A stretch of DNA of 14,931 nt, taken from the NCBI GenBank assembly GCA_902491915.1, contig CABUJL010000034.1:1-14931 (forward strand), in the 5' to 3' direction. The position numbers were made by a program, and so were the translations under genes. Positions 6,192 to 13,798 of this stretch are shown here, piece by piece (positions within the stretch are counted from its first letter, which is position 1; every line of letters starts with the position of its first letter). The notes below the pieces were generated by a model. That model was not told the origin of the DNA. It worked only from the letters and a program-made list of their open reading frames with translations, and searched no databases. Origin of the DNA: an uncultured Collinsella sp. Lineage in GTDB: Bacteria > Actinomycetota > Coriobacteriia > Coriobacteriales > Coriobacteriaceae.

Positions 6192-7226
6192 ATGTTCAAT
6201 TTCGATGAGCCTCGTTACGAGAAGGTTGTGAGCGATGCCCTCGCTCTCCGTCCTCAGATTGAGGCTGCCGTGGACAAGGTCTGCGAGCAGGGCTATTCCA
6301 ACATCTTCTTCATCGGCTGCGGCGGCACCTGGGCCCACACGCTCCCGATGAAGTACTGGGTCGAGACCACCACGGCCGACGTCGACGTCCACTGCGAGAT
6401 CGCCGCCGAGTTCCTCGCGTTCCCGCCCAAGGCCTTCAACAAGGACTCGGTCTGCGTCTTCTCCACCCGCACCGGCACCACCCCCGAGATCATCGAGGCC
6501 GCCAAGTTCTGCCAGGAGCAGGGCGCCCGCACGCTGATGTACGTCTCCAACGACAACACCCCGGCCACCGAGTACGCCGACTACAAGTTCTTCAGCTTCG
6601 CCGAGGACGACGTCCTGTGCGAGGCCATCTACACCTACCAGATCACGCTGGTCGCCCGCTTCCTCAAGAACGCCGGCGCCTTCCCCAAGTACGACACCTT
6701 CATGGAGGAGTTCGGCAACATCGCCCCGTACCTCATCAAGGCCAAGGACGCCCAGGACGAGCGCTGCGCCGCCATGGCCGAGGACTTCAAGGACACCGAC
6801 TACCACATGGTGATCGGCTCCGGCATGCTCTGGGGCGAGGCCTACGACTACGCCATGTGCATCCTCGAGGAGATGCAGTGGATCAAGACCAAGTCCATCC
6901 ACGCCGCCGAGTTCTTCCACGGCACCATCGAGCTGTGCGAGGAGGGCACGAGCCTCATCATGCTCTACGGCGAGGACGACACCCGCAAGCTCATGGACCG
7001 CGTGGACAACTTCACCCACATGCTCGCCGACGAGAAGGGCGTCCATGTCCGCGTGAACAAGTTCGACACCGCCGAGGTCGAGCTGCCGTTCAGCGACCCC
7101 GAGTTCCGCAAGATCGTCTCCCCGATGGTCACCTACACCATCACCGAGCGCCTGAGCTGCCATCTCGAGCACGTCCGCAACCACCCGCTCACCACGCGTC
7201 GCTACTACCACCAGATGAACTACTAA
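6192..7226 (+). CDS. FrlB/GfrF-like SIS-domain Amadori-phosphate deglycase, copy 1
   Basis: This is a predicted cytoplasmic deglycase that splits a 6-phosphorylated Amadori compound (fructoselysine or glucoselysine type) into a hexose 6-phosphate and the free amino acid. The 344-residue protein has two SIS sugar-isomerase lobes: IFFIGCGGTWAHT with STRTGTTPE in the first, and VIGSGMLWGEAYDYAMC in the second. The general acid His is expected in AEFFHGTIEL (His243). Glu227 sits exactly 16 residues before it, the same spacing as the Glu/His pair of FraB and FrlB deglycases. The C-terminal RRYYHQMNY matches the RRYY...VEY ending of E. coli FrlB. The ATG at 6192 is preceded by AGGAG. The gene stands alone with its own promoter and operator, upstream of the two regulators. 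Codons end almost only in C or G, unlike the regulators and PTS genes, suggesting high expression. It appears identical in DNA to 13897-14931. The exact substrate is inferred. Confidence 0.88.
   Translation: MFNFDEPRYEKVVSDALALRPQIEAAVDKVCEQGYSNIFFIGCGGTWAHTLPMKYWVETTTADVDVHCEIAAEFLAFPPKAFNKDSVCVFSTRTGTTPEIIEAAKFCQEQGARTLMYVSNDNTPATEYADYKFFSFAEDDVLCEAIYTYQITLVARFLKNAGAFPKYDTFMEEFGNIAPYLIKAKDAQDERCAAMAEDFKDTDYHMVIGSGMLWGEAYDYAMCILEEMQWIKTKSIHAAEFFHGTIELCEEGTSLIMLYGEDDTRKLMDRVDNFTHMLADEKGVHVRVNKFDTAEVELPFSDPEFRKIVSPMVTYTITERLSCHLEHVRNHPLTTRRYYHQMNY
6192..7226 (+). repeat. Long direct repeat, left copy (1035 bp)
   Basis: Reading the two regions side by side I found no difference between 6192-7226 and 13897-14931, and their translations also agree in other frames on both strands. 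Identity begins exactly at the ATG: the preceding base is G here and T at 13896, and the leaders are unrelated. Start-to-start distance is 7705 bp. Confidence 0.9.
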
Positions 7227-7491
7227 AGCAGCTTTCAGCGGTCGTTATTTTGCTCGGAAATAATTCGTTATGTTGCGTTCGTAAAACAATGCAAACAAAT
7301 GTCGCAGTCTCGTTCTAGGGAGCCATGCCGTAGCTGGCCGCTTGAGGTCGTATTTGCTTGGACTCGACCATGCGGCTCGTTGGCATTTCACGGTAGTGAC
7401 TTCAAGGCGAAATGGGGCATTTTTGCCAAATGCCCCTCTTGTTTGCGCCACAAGTGGCATTCGACACCTTCATATGGAGTGTTTGATATTG
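7227..7491. other. Non-coding stretch after the first SIS gene
   Basis: No gene is seen. The one notable element is the hairpin GGGGCATTT (7414-7422)/AAATGCCCC (7428-7436) with a 5-nt loop, followed by CTCTTGTTT. It may be a first, imperfect terminator for the SIS transcript about 190 nt after the stop codon. Confidence 0.5.
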
Positions 7492-7530
7492 TAGACGGTT
7501 CAAAAATAAGATTGAACCGTCTATTTCTTT
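7492..7530 (+). terminator. Intrinsic terminator between the SIS gene and the GntR pair
   Basis: A perfect 12-bp inverted repeat, TAGACGGTTCAA (7492-7503) and TTGAACCGTCTA (7512-7523), with an 8-nt loop is followed by TTTCTTT. It separates the first SIS transcript from the regulator operon. Confidence 0.65.
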
Positions 7531-7600
7531 CAAAATAATACGTAATAGGTTATCTTATAACGTATAGAAGTTTCATAGAATGTTATACGGAGAACGTTAT
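7528..7600 (+). promoter_or_regulatory. Promoter/operator region of the GntR operon
   Basis: A weak promoter can be drawn as TTTCAA (7528-7533), 17 bp, TATCTT (7551-7556). Overlapping or downstream are GTTAT-CTT-ATAAC (7549-7561), ATAACGTATA (7557-7566) and AGAACGTTAT (7591-7600). The last differs by one base from the perfect palindrome at 6140-6149. It lies between the CGGAG ribosome binding site and the ATG, so a bound repressor could block both transcription and its own translation start region. The promoter assignment is tentative; the palindromes are plain to see. Confidence 0.45.
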
Positions 7601-8387
7601 GATTAACCCGACTAGTGCTGTGCCGCTATATGTACAAGTAGCTGATGATTTGCGCCGCCGTATTGAGATGGGCGAGTTTTCCGAAAGTGGCGTGTTGCCT
7701 AGCGAAAATGGTTTTTGCGAAGAATACGAGGTTAGCCGTGCGACGATACGGAAGGCAATTCAAACTCTTGTGGATGACGACGTGCTTGATACGCGTCATG
7801 GCAAAGGCACATTTATCCGGCAGCCTAAAATCGTCTCGAGCTTGAGCACGTTTAAGGGTTTCACTTATTTTTGCCATGAAAATAATATCGAAACCTCGTC
7901 TCGTGTTCTCGCTCTTCAGGAGGTCGAGCCGCCCGTTGCCGTCCGTCGTCATTTGCGAATGGAAGAGAATGAATCTGCGGTTTACCTCAAACGCGTGAGG
8001 TCAATTAATCACATAAATGCAATGATTGAACATATTTATCTTCCAGTAAAGAACTTCGGGTTTTTACTGGGTGTCGATATGGAGAACGCATCACTTTATG
8101 AAACGATTGAGAGAGAGACGGGGCTGCGACTAGAGGATAATTGTTTCCCGTCTATTGTGCTTGAAGCAGGGCTTGCTACGGATGAGGAGAAGCGCATCCT
8201 TAACATCGCAGGAGAAGCTGCGATGTTTATATTGAGTGAGACCGTTTATATGAGCACTGGTAAGCCAGTGCACTTTACTAAGCAGGTGATGTTGGGTGAC
8301 TATTTCAAATACTTCTTTTCGATTAAGGCTAATCAACTCGGCATCAACTGGCAGGGACTTGAAGCCGTTGAGTGCAGAAAGCAATAG
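7599..8387 (+). CDS. GntR-family regulator with UTRA effector domain (HutC subfamily), first of two
   Basis: This is a transcription factor that binds palindromic operators as a dimer and is released or switched by a phosphorylated sugar ligand. In the 262-residue product, residues about 9-77 form the GntR winged helix (PLYVQVADDLRRRIEMGEF, LPSENGFCEEYEVSRATIRKAIQTL, HGKGTFI). From about 95 to 245 it resembles a UTRA ligand-binding domain (AVYLKRVRSINHINAMIEHIYLP onwards). The ATG at 7599 has CGGAG six bases upstream. It is followed eight bases later by a second GntR gene, so the two are co-transcribed. The location between deglycase and PTS genes, and the shared ATAACGTTAT-like sites, make it a candidate local regulator. 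The likely ligand, a 6-phosphorylated Amadori compound or hexose phosphate, is inferred. Confidence 0.9.
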   Translation: MINPTSAVPLYVQVADDLRRRIEMGEFSESGVLPSENGFCEEYEVSRATIRKAIQTLVDDDVLDTRHGKGTFIRQPKIVSSLSTFKGFTYFCHENNIETSSRVLALQEVEPPVAVRRHLRMEENESAVYLKRVRSINHINAMIEHIYLPVKNFGFLLGVDMENASLYETIERETGLRLEDNCFPSIVLEAGLATDEEKRILNIAGEAAMFILSETVYMSTGKPVHFTKQVMLGDYFKYFFSIKANQLGINWQGLEAVECRKQ

Positions 8388-8395
8388 GTTGAATA

Positions 8396-9100
8396 ATGGT
8401 TAAAGTGGAGAGCGCTGTTCCATTGTATAAGCAGATCGTTCACGATCTTGTGAGTCGAATAGAAAGTGGCGTATATAGCGAAGGGGATAAGCTTCCTACT
8501 GAGACGGAGCTTATGGAGGAATATGGCGTTAGTCGTATTACCGTTCGATCGGCAATCAAGGAACTAGAGGATGCCGATATCGTTGAGCGCACGCGAGGGA
8601 AAGGGACTTTTGTTACCACGACACGCAATGCCTATGCAGCCGATGACCAGGAAAGCTTCACCCATTCCTGCATTCAAGAAAATAAAAAGCCTTCTACCGT
8701 AGTGCTCGAAGTAGCTTGGATTTATCCTACGCTGCGCGACGTGCGTTTTCTTCAGGTCCAGGAGGACGAGAATATTCTTCAGACTAGACGTTTGCGCTTA
8801 GTCGATGGCGTGCCAACGATGTTGGAAACCAATAGCTACACTCCTTCTCTGGCCTTTTTGGAACATGAAGATTTATCGGGTTCTCTACTTGAGGTGCTGG
8901 GAAGACGCCATATCGAACTTGGCAATAACGAGCGAACGTTGCAGGTGTGCTTTGCAAGTGCTTACGAGGCAGAACATTTGAATGTAAAGCCGGGATCTGC
9001 CCTTTTATTATTTGTAGATAAGCGTTGCAGCGCGCAGGGAGTGCCATTGTTTATTTCGCGGCAGGTGTACTGCACTGAGCGCTTAAAGTTTTATCTCTAG
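8396..9100 (+). CDS. GntR-family regulator with UTRA effector domain, second of two
   Basis: This is a second, clearly distinct HutC-type regulator of 234 residues. The winged helix spans about 7-74 (PLYKQIVHDLVSRIESGVY, LPTETELMEEYGVSRITVRSAIKELEDADIVERTRGKGTFV), and a UTRA-like domain follows from about 90 to the end. It aligns with its upstream neighbour mainly in the HTH and is much less alike in the ligand domain, so the two may sense different ligands. The start ATG at 8396 lies 8 bp after the previous stop with only a weak AGG upstream, suggesting translational coupling. A strong terminator follows about 50 bp after the stop, ending this operon before the PTS genes. Direct target genes cannot be read from sequence alone. 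Confidence 0.9.
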   Translation: MVKVESAVPLYKQIVHDLVSRIESGVYSEGDKLPTETELMEEYGVSRITVRSAIKELEDADIVERTRGKGTFVTTTRNAYAADDQESFTHSCIQENKKPSTVVLEVAWIYPTLRDVRFLQVQEDENILQTRRLRLVDGVPTMLETNSYTPSLAFLEHEDLSGSLLEVLGRRHIELGNNERTLQVCFASAYEAEHLNVKPGSALLLFVDKRCSAQGVPLFISRQVYCTERLKFYL

Positions 9101-9146
9101 CGAAAGCCAAACCCCGGATCTTTCTTAACCGAATAACAAGAGATTG

Positions 9147-9175
9147 AAAACGCCCCGACAAAGGGGCGTTTTTTT
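9147..9175 (+). terminator. Intrinsic terminator of the GntR operon
   Basis: CGCCCC (9151-9156) pairs with GGGGCG (9163-9168) around a 6-nt loop, with AAAA before the stem and seven T after it (9169-9175). This is a textbook rho-independent terminator that separates the regulators from the PTS operon. Confidence 0.9.
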
Positions 9176-9224
9176 GCCGTTTACGGGCGAATTATTACCG
9201 CTTAGGAAGCTTGATTGATCTGTC

Positions 9225-9281
9225 TTGACAAAGCGAAAGTTTCGAGGATACTGTAGATAACAATACAAAATATAACGTTCT
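9225..9281 (+). promoter_or_regulatory. Promoter and operator of the PTS operon
   Basis: A perfect -35 TTGACA (9225-9230) is followed after 18 bp by TACTGT (9249-9254), a weak -10 that keeps the TA...T core. ATAACGTTCT (9272-9281), one mismatch from the palindrome at 6140-6149, begins 18 bp after the -10, where a bound repressor would block initiation or early elongation. The leader to the EIIA start is about 50 nt. Confidence 0.6.
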
Positions 9282-9314
9282 ATTAACAGATGATTGACTG
9301 AGATTGGGAGATAA

Positions 9315-9731
9315 ATGAGGAAGTTGCTCTTGGCCAGCCATGGGCCACTTGCTAGAGCGATGCGTGAAACGCTCCAGCTATTTTGCGGTGAAGATCCTCG
9401 CGTTAAGGTGCTATGCGCATATGTCGATGAGGACACGATGGATGTAAACGAGTTGATAGATTTTTGGGACCGTTCTCGCGACCCAGCAGACCAGTGGATT
9501 GTCATCACTGATGTCTATGGTGGGTCAGTGAATAACGCTTTTATGGAAAGGTTGGGTGACGATTCTCTAAGGCTCATTGCCGGCATGTCGCTACCACTAG
9601 TGCTCGAAGTGTTTTCGAAATTGAGCACACTTGATGACGCCGAGCTCGCTGCATTGGTTTCAAGTGTCCGCCAAAAGGGCACATGCCTATGTTCGCTGCC
9701 AAATTCGGTAGAAGAAGACGAGGATTTTTGA
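9315..9731 (+). CDS. PTS mannose-family EIIA component
   Basis: This is the first cytoplasmic phosphocarrier of the permease: it takes phosphate from HPr and passes it to EIIB. The 138-residue protein is the usual length for a free EIIA-Man domain. The phosphorylated histidine is His9 in LLLASHG (His10 in E. coli ManX), and Asp66 in VITDVYGGS corresponds to the conserved Asp of VDTWGGS. GGGAG sits four bases before the ATG. It opens a tightly packed operon EIIA-EIIB-EIIC-EIID-SIS-kinase-SIS. The gene order resembles the gfr glucoselysine/fructoselysine PTS of Salmonella, which supports an Amadori substrate over mannose itself, but the sequence of EIIA alone does not show specificity. Confidence 0.92.
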   Translation: MRKLLLASHGPLARAMRETLQLFCGEDPRVKVLCAYVDEDTMDVNELIDFWDRSRDPADQWIVITDVYGGSVNNAFMERLGDDSLRLIAGMSLPLVLEVFSKLSTLDDAELAALVSSVRQKGTCLCSLPNSVEEDEDF

Positions 9732-9744
9732 GAAAGGAACAAAG

Positions 9745-10206
9745 ATGATTAAGCTGTTGAGAGTTGACCATCGCTTGCTTCATGGTCAGGTTGCCATGAC
9801 TTGGACGCAAGAGCTTGACACCAATTGCATTTTGATTGCCTGCGATGCGGTTGTGAAAGATGACGTGCGCAAGACGACGCTTAAGCTGGCACGTCCGGCA
9901 GGCGTCAAATTGGTTATCAAATCGGTCGATGATTCTATCGAGGCTCTTAGGAGCGGTGTGACCGATAAGTACCGTTTGTTCATTGTCGTTGAAAGCATCG
10001 AAGATGCTTACCGCCTGGCAAAGGGCTACAGCGAAATCGAGCATATCAACATTGGAGGAACGAAGCCGCGTGAGGGTGCAGATGTACGCCTATCTTCAAC
10101 GGTTTTCGCTACCGATCGCGACGTGGAGCTTCTACATGAGCTCAGTGATGCCGGAATCGAGGTGGAGATCAGGCAGGTACCTAGAGACGAGAAGATTTTG
10201 ATTTAA
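9745..10206 (+). CDS. PTS mannose/fructose/sorbose-family EIIB component
   Basis: This is the cytoplasmic EIIB subunit, which receives phosphate from EIIA and transfers it to the sugar as the sugar passes EIIC/EIID. The 153-residue length is typical. The active-site loop is LLRVDHRLLHGQV, with the phosphorylated histidine expected at His13, matching the RIDDRLIHGQV motif of the family. The second position of the loop has His9 where Asp is common. INIGGTKPREGADVRLSSTVFATDRD is the other family hallmark. The start is supported by AAAGGA six bases before the ATG, and only 13 bp separate it from EIIA. Confidence 0.93.
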   Translation: MIKLLRVDHRLLHGQVAMTWTQELDTNCILIACDAVVKDDVRKTTLKLARPAGVKLVIKSVDDSIEALRSGVTDKYRLFIVVESIEDAYRLAKGYSEIEHINIGGTKPREGADVRLSSTVFATDRDVELLHELSDAGIEVEIRQVPRDEKILI

Positions 10207-10233
10207 GCACATACAATAGAAAGGGGATCCCTC

Positions 10234-11019
10234 ATGTTGACTCAAGCGATCCTTATCGGCCTCGTCGCAATGTGCGTGACATTTGAGTGGGCACTTGGCA
10301 CTTGCCTTGCTTCTCGCCCGATTGTCACGGGCGTCCTCATCGGTCTTGTGATGGGTGATTTGCAGACGGGCATTATTGTCGGCGCCACGCTTGAAATGGT
10401 GTTCATTGGATCGGTTACCATCGGGGCGGCCGTTCCGCCTGACGTTATCACCGGTGGTATTTTGGGCACTGCCTTTGCAATTTCGACGGGTCAAGGCGCT
10501 GAAGTTGCGCTGACGCTCGCTTTCCCGATTGCGTCGCTTTATCTCATCATTGATAACGCGCTTACGCTGATCGTGATGCCGTTTTTCGTCCATAAAGCGG
10601 ACGACTGTGTGGCAAAGGGCGACCTCAAAGGTATGGAGCGGATGCATCTGCTTGGTGGATTCATCGTCAAATCGCTTCCTCGCTTTTTCGTGTGCTCCCT
10701 TGCTTTCTATCTCGGAACGCCGGTTATGAACGCGGTGCTTAACGCAATTCCCGAGTTTGTAAGTAACGGCCTGGTTATTGCGGGTGGATTCATCCCTGCG
10801 CTCGGCATTGCACTGCTCGCTTCAATGATTGTCAACAAGCAGACTGCTATTTTCTTCGTGCTCGGGTTTGCGCTCTGTGCCTACATGAGCATTCCAATCC
10901 TTGGTATTGCCATCATTGGGCTTTGCCTCGCAGTAATCCTCGTGGTGGTCCAGCCAAACTTCATTGCTCAGACGCCACAGCTTAGTTCGGAAGGGAGCTT
11001 CGACGATGACGACTTCTAA
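10234..11019 (+). CDS. PTS mannose-family EIIC membrane component
   Basis: This is an integral membrane subunit that forms the sugar pathway together with EIID. Its 261 residues are mostly hydrophobic with several membrane segments. Family signatures include GLVMGDLQTGIIVGATLEMVF and GSVTIGAAVPPDVITGGILG near residues 35-80, and a hydrophobic segment at about 220-240 before an acidic tail (SFDDDDF). AAGGGGAT precedes the ATG at 10234. The last 14 bp overlap the EIID start, indicating translational coupling. In this family EIIC and EIID largely set substrate choice, so these two subunits would be the place to look for Amadori-compound specificity. Confidence 0.92.
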   Translation: MLTQAILIGLVAMCVTFEWALGTCLASRPIVTGVLIGLVMGDLQTGIIVGATLEMVFIGSVTIGAAVPPDVITGGILGTAFAISTGQGAEVALTLAFPIASLYLIIDNALTLIVMPFFVHKADDCVAKGDLKGMERMHLLGGFIVKSLPRFFVCSLAFYLGTPVMNAVLNAIPEFVSNGLVIAGGFIPALGIALLASMIVNKQTAIFFVLGFALCAYMSIPILGIAIIGLCLAVILVVVQPNFIAQTPQLSSEGSFDDDDF

Positions 11020-11836
11020 TGACACCAGTTCCAACAAGATTACAAAGCGTGATCTAAAATCGGTATTTTTCCGTTCGCTTACGATGGAGTACTCCTGGAA
11101 CTACGAGCGCCAGCAGCACATGGGATACTGCTTCTCCATGCTTCCCATCATTCGTCGCGTGTATAAGAATAAGGATGACCAGGCTGCTGCTGCTAAGCGT
11201 CACATGGAGTTCTTCAACACCACTCCTTATGTCTCAACATTAATTCTGGGCATTTCGGCAGCGATGGAAGAGGCAAACGCTAACGAAGAGGATTTTGACG
11301 AATCCTCCATCAACAGCGTAAAGGCCGCTCTTATGAGCCCGCTGGCCGGCATCGGTGACTCTCTGTTCTGGGGAACGTTGCGTGTCATCGCCACTGGCTT
11401 GGGTGTGTCGCTTGCTATGCAGGGTAACATTCTCGGCCCGCTTCTCTTCCTTGTCGTATTCAATGTTCCGCATTATCTGATTCGTTGGTTCTGCCTTAAA
11501 TGGGGCTATGGATTCGGAACCAGTTTCTTGAGCAAGATCGAGAAATCTGGTCTTATGCCAAAGCTCACTATGGGGGCTGCAATTCTCGGTCTTATGGTTA
11601 TCGGCGCTATGGTGCCCAACCTTGTATCGGTCAGCGTGGCTGGTTCTCTCGGTACCGGCGACAGTGCGCAGACTATCCAAAGCATCATCGACGGTATCAT
11701 GCCGAGCCTGCTGCCGCTGCTTGTGACACTTGGAGTTTACGAACTCGTCCAGCACAAGGTCAAGATTGCTTGGATTCTCGTTATTCTCATGGCGGTTGGT
11801 ATCGTCGGCTCCTTCTTCGGAGTGTTTGCAATCTAA
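11006..11836 (+). CDS. PTS mannose-family EIID membrane component
   Basis: This is the partner membrane subunit of EIIC, 276 residues long. The family hallmarks are clear: KRDLKSVFFRSLTMEYSWNYERQQHMGYCFSMLP near the N-terminus, HMEFFNTTPYV, and LMSPLAGIGDSLFWGTLR at about 108-125, followed by hydrophobic segments to the C-terminus. I chose the ATG at 11006, which overlaps the EIIC stop by 14 bp and has AAGGGAG upstream. A longer frame opening at 10964 would add 14 residues with no family match. It is followed 48 bp later by the SIS deglycase gene. Confidence 0.93.
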   Translation: MTTSNDTSSNKITKRDLKSVFFRSLTMEYSWNYERQQHMGYCFSMLPIIRRVYKNKDDQAAAAKRHMEFFNTTPYVSTLILGISAAMEEANANEEDFDESSINSVKAALMSPLAGIGDSLFWGTLRVIATGLGVSLAMQGNILGPLLFLVVFNVPHYLIRWFCLKWGYGFGTSFLSKIEKSGLMPKLTMGAAILGLMVIGAMVPNLVSVSVAGSLGTGDSAQTIQSIIDGIMPSLLPLLVTLGVYELVQHKVKIAWILVILMAVGIVGSFFGVFAI

Positions 11837-11884
11837 ATGGTTGATTTCGCCGTCTGGCCCAATTGAATTAGAAAGGTATATCTC

Positions 11885-12883
11885 ATGGTTTCATTTGATG
11901 AACAGGCAATTCTCGATAACGGTGCTTATATCTACAATCAACGTGCCGAAATTGAACGCATTGCTGACGAAATTTGCGAAAAGGGTTTCGATTCGATTTT
12001 CTTCACCTCGTCAGGTGGCTCGCTTGCGATGATGCAGCCGTTTGACTATATGGTTTCTGTTATGTCCGATATTCCCGTCCAGTCCCAAGTTTCGGCAGAT
12101 TTCCTCACGGTTGGCAATCGGCGCATCGGTAAGGGGACCTTGGCGTTCATGGCGTCCAAGTCGGGCGACACCAAAGAGACGGTCGCGGCGGCAAAGGCGG
12201 CAAAAGACGCAGGCTGCACCATTGTCTCTACGCTTGGCGTGGACGGTTCACCGCTTGGTGAACTTTCCGATTATGGAGTGATCTATAAGCAGGGCCGTCC
12301 TATGGAGCTCGTGCTGTACCTTCTGATTGGAAAGATTCTCAAGAACAGGGGCTTTTTCGATGACTACGATCGCTTCGCTGATGAGCTTGTGAATCTCCCC
12401 GCTGCTCTCGTTTCCGTCGGCAAGAACGCTGACGAGATGGCTCGCGCATATGCTCTGAAGCACAAGGACGATCCGTATCAGATTTGGATTGGTTCTGGCA
12501 ATCTGTGGGGCCCCACGTATTCGTTTGCCATGTGTGTGCTCGAGGAGTCCCAATGGCTGCGCACCAAATCCGTTACATCGCCTGAGTTCTTCCATGGCAC
12601 TATCGAACTTGTTGAGCCGGGCGTTTGCGTCGCGCTCGCAATGACGGAGGCGCAGACTAGGCCTCTTGATGAGCGCGTTGCACGCTTCTGTAAGCAATAT
12701 GCGGATGATTTCACCGTATTCGATACGCATGATTATGAGTTGCCGGGTATCAGTGATGAATTCCGCTGGATGCTTTCTCCGGTGGTGCTCAATGCCATTC
12801 TCTCGCGTGTGAGCAAGAATTTCGAGGAAATTCGTGACCATTCGCTCGACATCCGCCGTTATTACCGCAAGGTCGAGTACTAA
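11885..12883 (+). CDS. FrlB/GfrE-like SIS-domain Amadori-phosphate deglycase, divergent paralogue
   Basis: This is a second type of deglycase, predicted to cleave a 6-phosphorylated Amadori compound in the cytoplasm. The 332-residue protein has the same two-SIS layout as the duplicated gene (IFFTSSGGSLAMM, SKSGDTKETV, WIGSGNLWGPTYSFAMC). It keeps the catalytic pair at identical spacing, Glu221 and His237 in SPEFFHGTIEL, and ends RRYYRKVEY like FrlB. It is only moderately similar to copies 1 and 2, so a different substrate is likely. In the Salmonella gfr system two deglycases divide glucoselysine-6-phosphate and fructoselysine-6-phosphate. Which one this is cannot be decided from sequence by eye. 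AAAGG lies eight bases before the ATG. It sits in the PTS operon between EIID and the kinase, with ordinary mixed codon use. Confidence 0.88.
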   Translation: MVSFDEQAILDNGAYIYNQRAEIERIADEICEKGFDSIFFTSSGGSLAMMQPFDYMVSVMSDIPVQSQVSADFLTVGNRRIGKGTLAFMASKSGDTKETVAAAKAAKDAGCTIVSTLGVDGSPLGELSDYGVIYKQGRPMELVLYLLIGKILKNRGFFDDYDRFADELVNLPAALVSVGKNADEMARAYALKHKDDPYQIWIGSGNLWGPTYSFAMCVLEESQWLRTKSVTSPEFFHGTIELVEPGVCVALAMTEAQTRPLDERVARFCKQYADDFTVFDTHDYELPGISDEFRWMLSPVVLNAILSRVSKNFEEIRDHSLDIRRYYRKVEY

Positions 12884-12913
12884 TAAAGACCGTACGTGAT
12901 GGGAGGCGTTGAG

Positions 12914-13798
12914 GTGAAAATCGCAGCAATTGGTGACAACGTTATTGATCGCTATCTCAACAAAGGCGTTATGTATCCTGGTGGCAATGCCGTAAACGTC
13001 GCTGCCCATGCAAGCATGCTTGGCGCACAGGCTGCGTATATTGGGGAGATCGGCAACGACCTGGGAGGGCGAATAATCACCGATGCCCTTTCTTCGCTGA
13101 ACGTTGACCTTTCGCAATCATGCATGCCTGAAAAAGCAACAACCAAGACTTGCGATGTAAATGTTTACAACGGTGAACGTGTCGAAGTTGGTTACGATAC
13201 GGGGGCTTGCTGGGCGCACAAAACCCATATCAACGATTCTGATGTCAAGTTTCTTCAGGGATTCGATGCGGTTTTTACCAGCGTCAATGCAAAGCTGCAG
13301 GATGATGTGCACCTAGTTCAAGATCTTCCCGCTGTGGTGGTTTACGACTTTTCCGTTAAAGATAAGTATCGAACCGATGCATATTTCGATCTTGTTTGCC
13401 CTGCTACAACCCTTGGTCTGTTTTCCTGTTCCGGCGAGAGCGATCAACAGATTCAAGTTCTATTGAAGAGGGCCATAGAGCATGGTTGTCGCTACACGAT
13501 TGCTACACGGGGATCTGCAGGGCCTGTGTTCTTTGACGGTTCCCGATGGTACCAGGGAAATATAAGACCCGTAGATGCGCTTGACACCATGGGCGCGGGA
13601 GATTCGTATATCACTGCGTTTGTTGTGAGCTGTCTCTCGCATGGCTGGAGTAAAAAGCAACCGCTCGATGCGGAGATCATTCGGGATGCAATGGAATTCG
13701 CTGCTGACTATTCAGCTAAGAATTGCCTTAAACCCGGCGGCTTTGGATTCGAGCATAAACTCGCCGAGATGAAAGACGGCCAAGCTTCCATTTCCTAG
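12914..13798 (+). CDS. frlD: PfkB-family sugar kinase, fructoselysine 6-kinase-like
   Basis: This is an ATP-dependent kinase of the ribokinase/PfkB family, predicted to phosphorylate C6 of an Amadori compound. The 294-residue protein opens with MKIAAIGDNVIDRYL and PGGNAVNVAAHA (22-33), closely matching the start of E. coli FrlD. The second PfkB signature is DTMGAGDSYI, with the catalytic base Asp230. It is about 30 residues longer than E. coli FrlD (261). I chose GTG at 12914 because GGGAGG precedes it by seven bases and the protein then starts exactly like FrlD; a GTG at 12896 and an ATG at 12899 are alternatives. It is odd beside a PTS, which should already deliver phosphorylated substrate. 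A proofreading or salvage role, or a second transport route, may explain it. Confidence 0.85.
   Translation: MKIAAIGDNVIDRYLNKGVMYPGGNAVNVAAHASMLGAQAAYIGEIGNDLGGRIITDALSSLNVDLSQSCMPEKATTKTCDVNVYNGERVEVGYDTGACWAHKTHINDSDVKFLQGFDAVFTSVNAKLQDDVHLVQDLPAVVVYDFSVKDKYRTDAYFDLVCPATTLGLFSCSGESDQQIQVLLKRAIEHGCRYTIATRGSAGPVFFDGSRWYQGNIRPVDALDTMGAGDSYITAFVVSCLSHGWSKKQPLDAEIIRDAMEFAADYSAKNCLKPGGFGFEHKLAEMKDGQASIS

Noticed and set aside
6138..7211. Long minus-strand open frame (357 codons) opposite the first SIS gene, with a twin at 13891-14916
   Set aside because: It mirrors the coding strand of a highly C/G-ending gene; the translation is low-complexity (runs of V, L, G, E, D) and lacks family signature or ribosome binding site.
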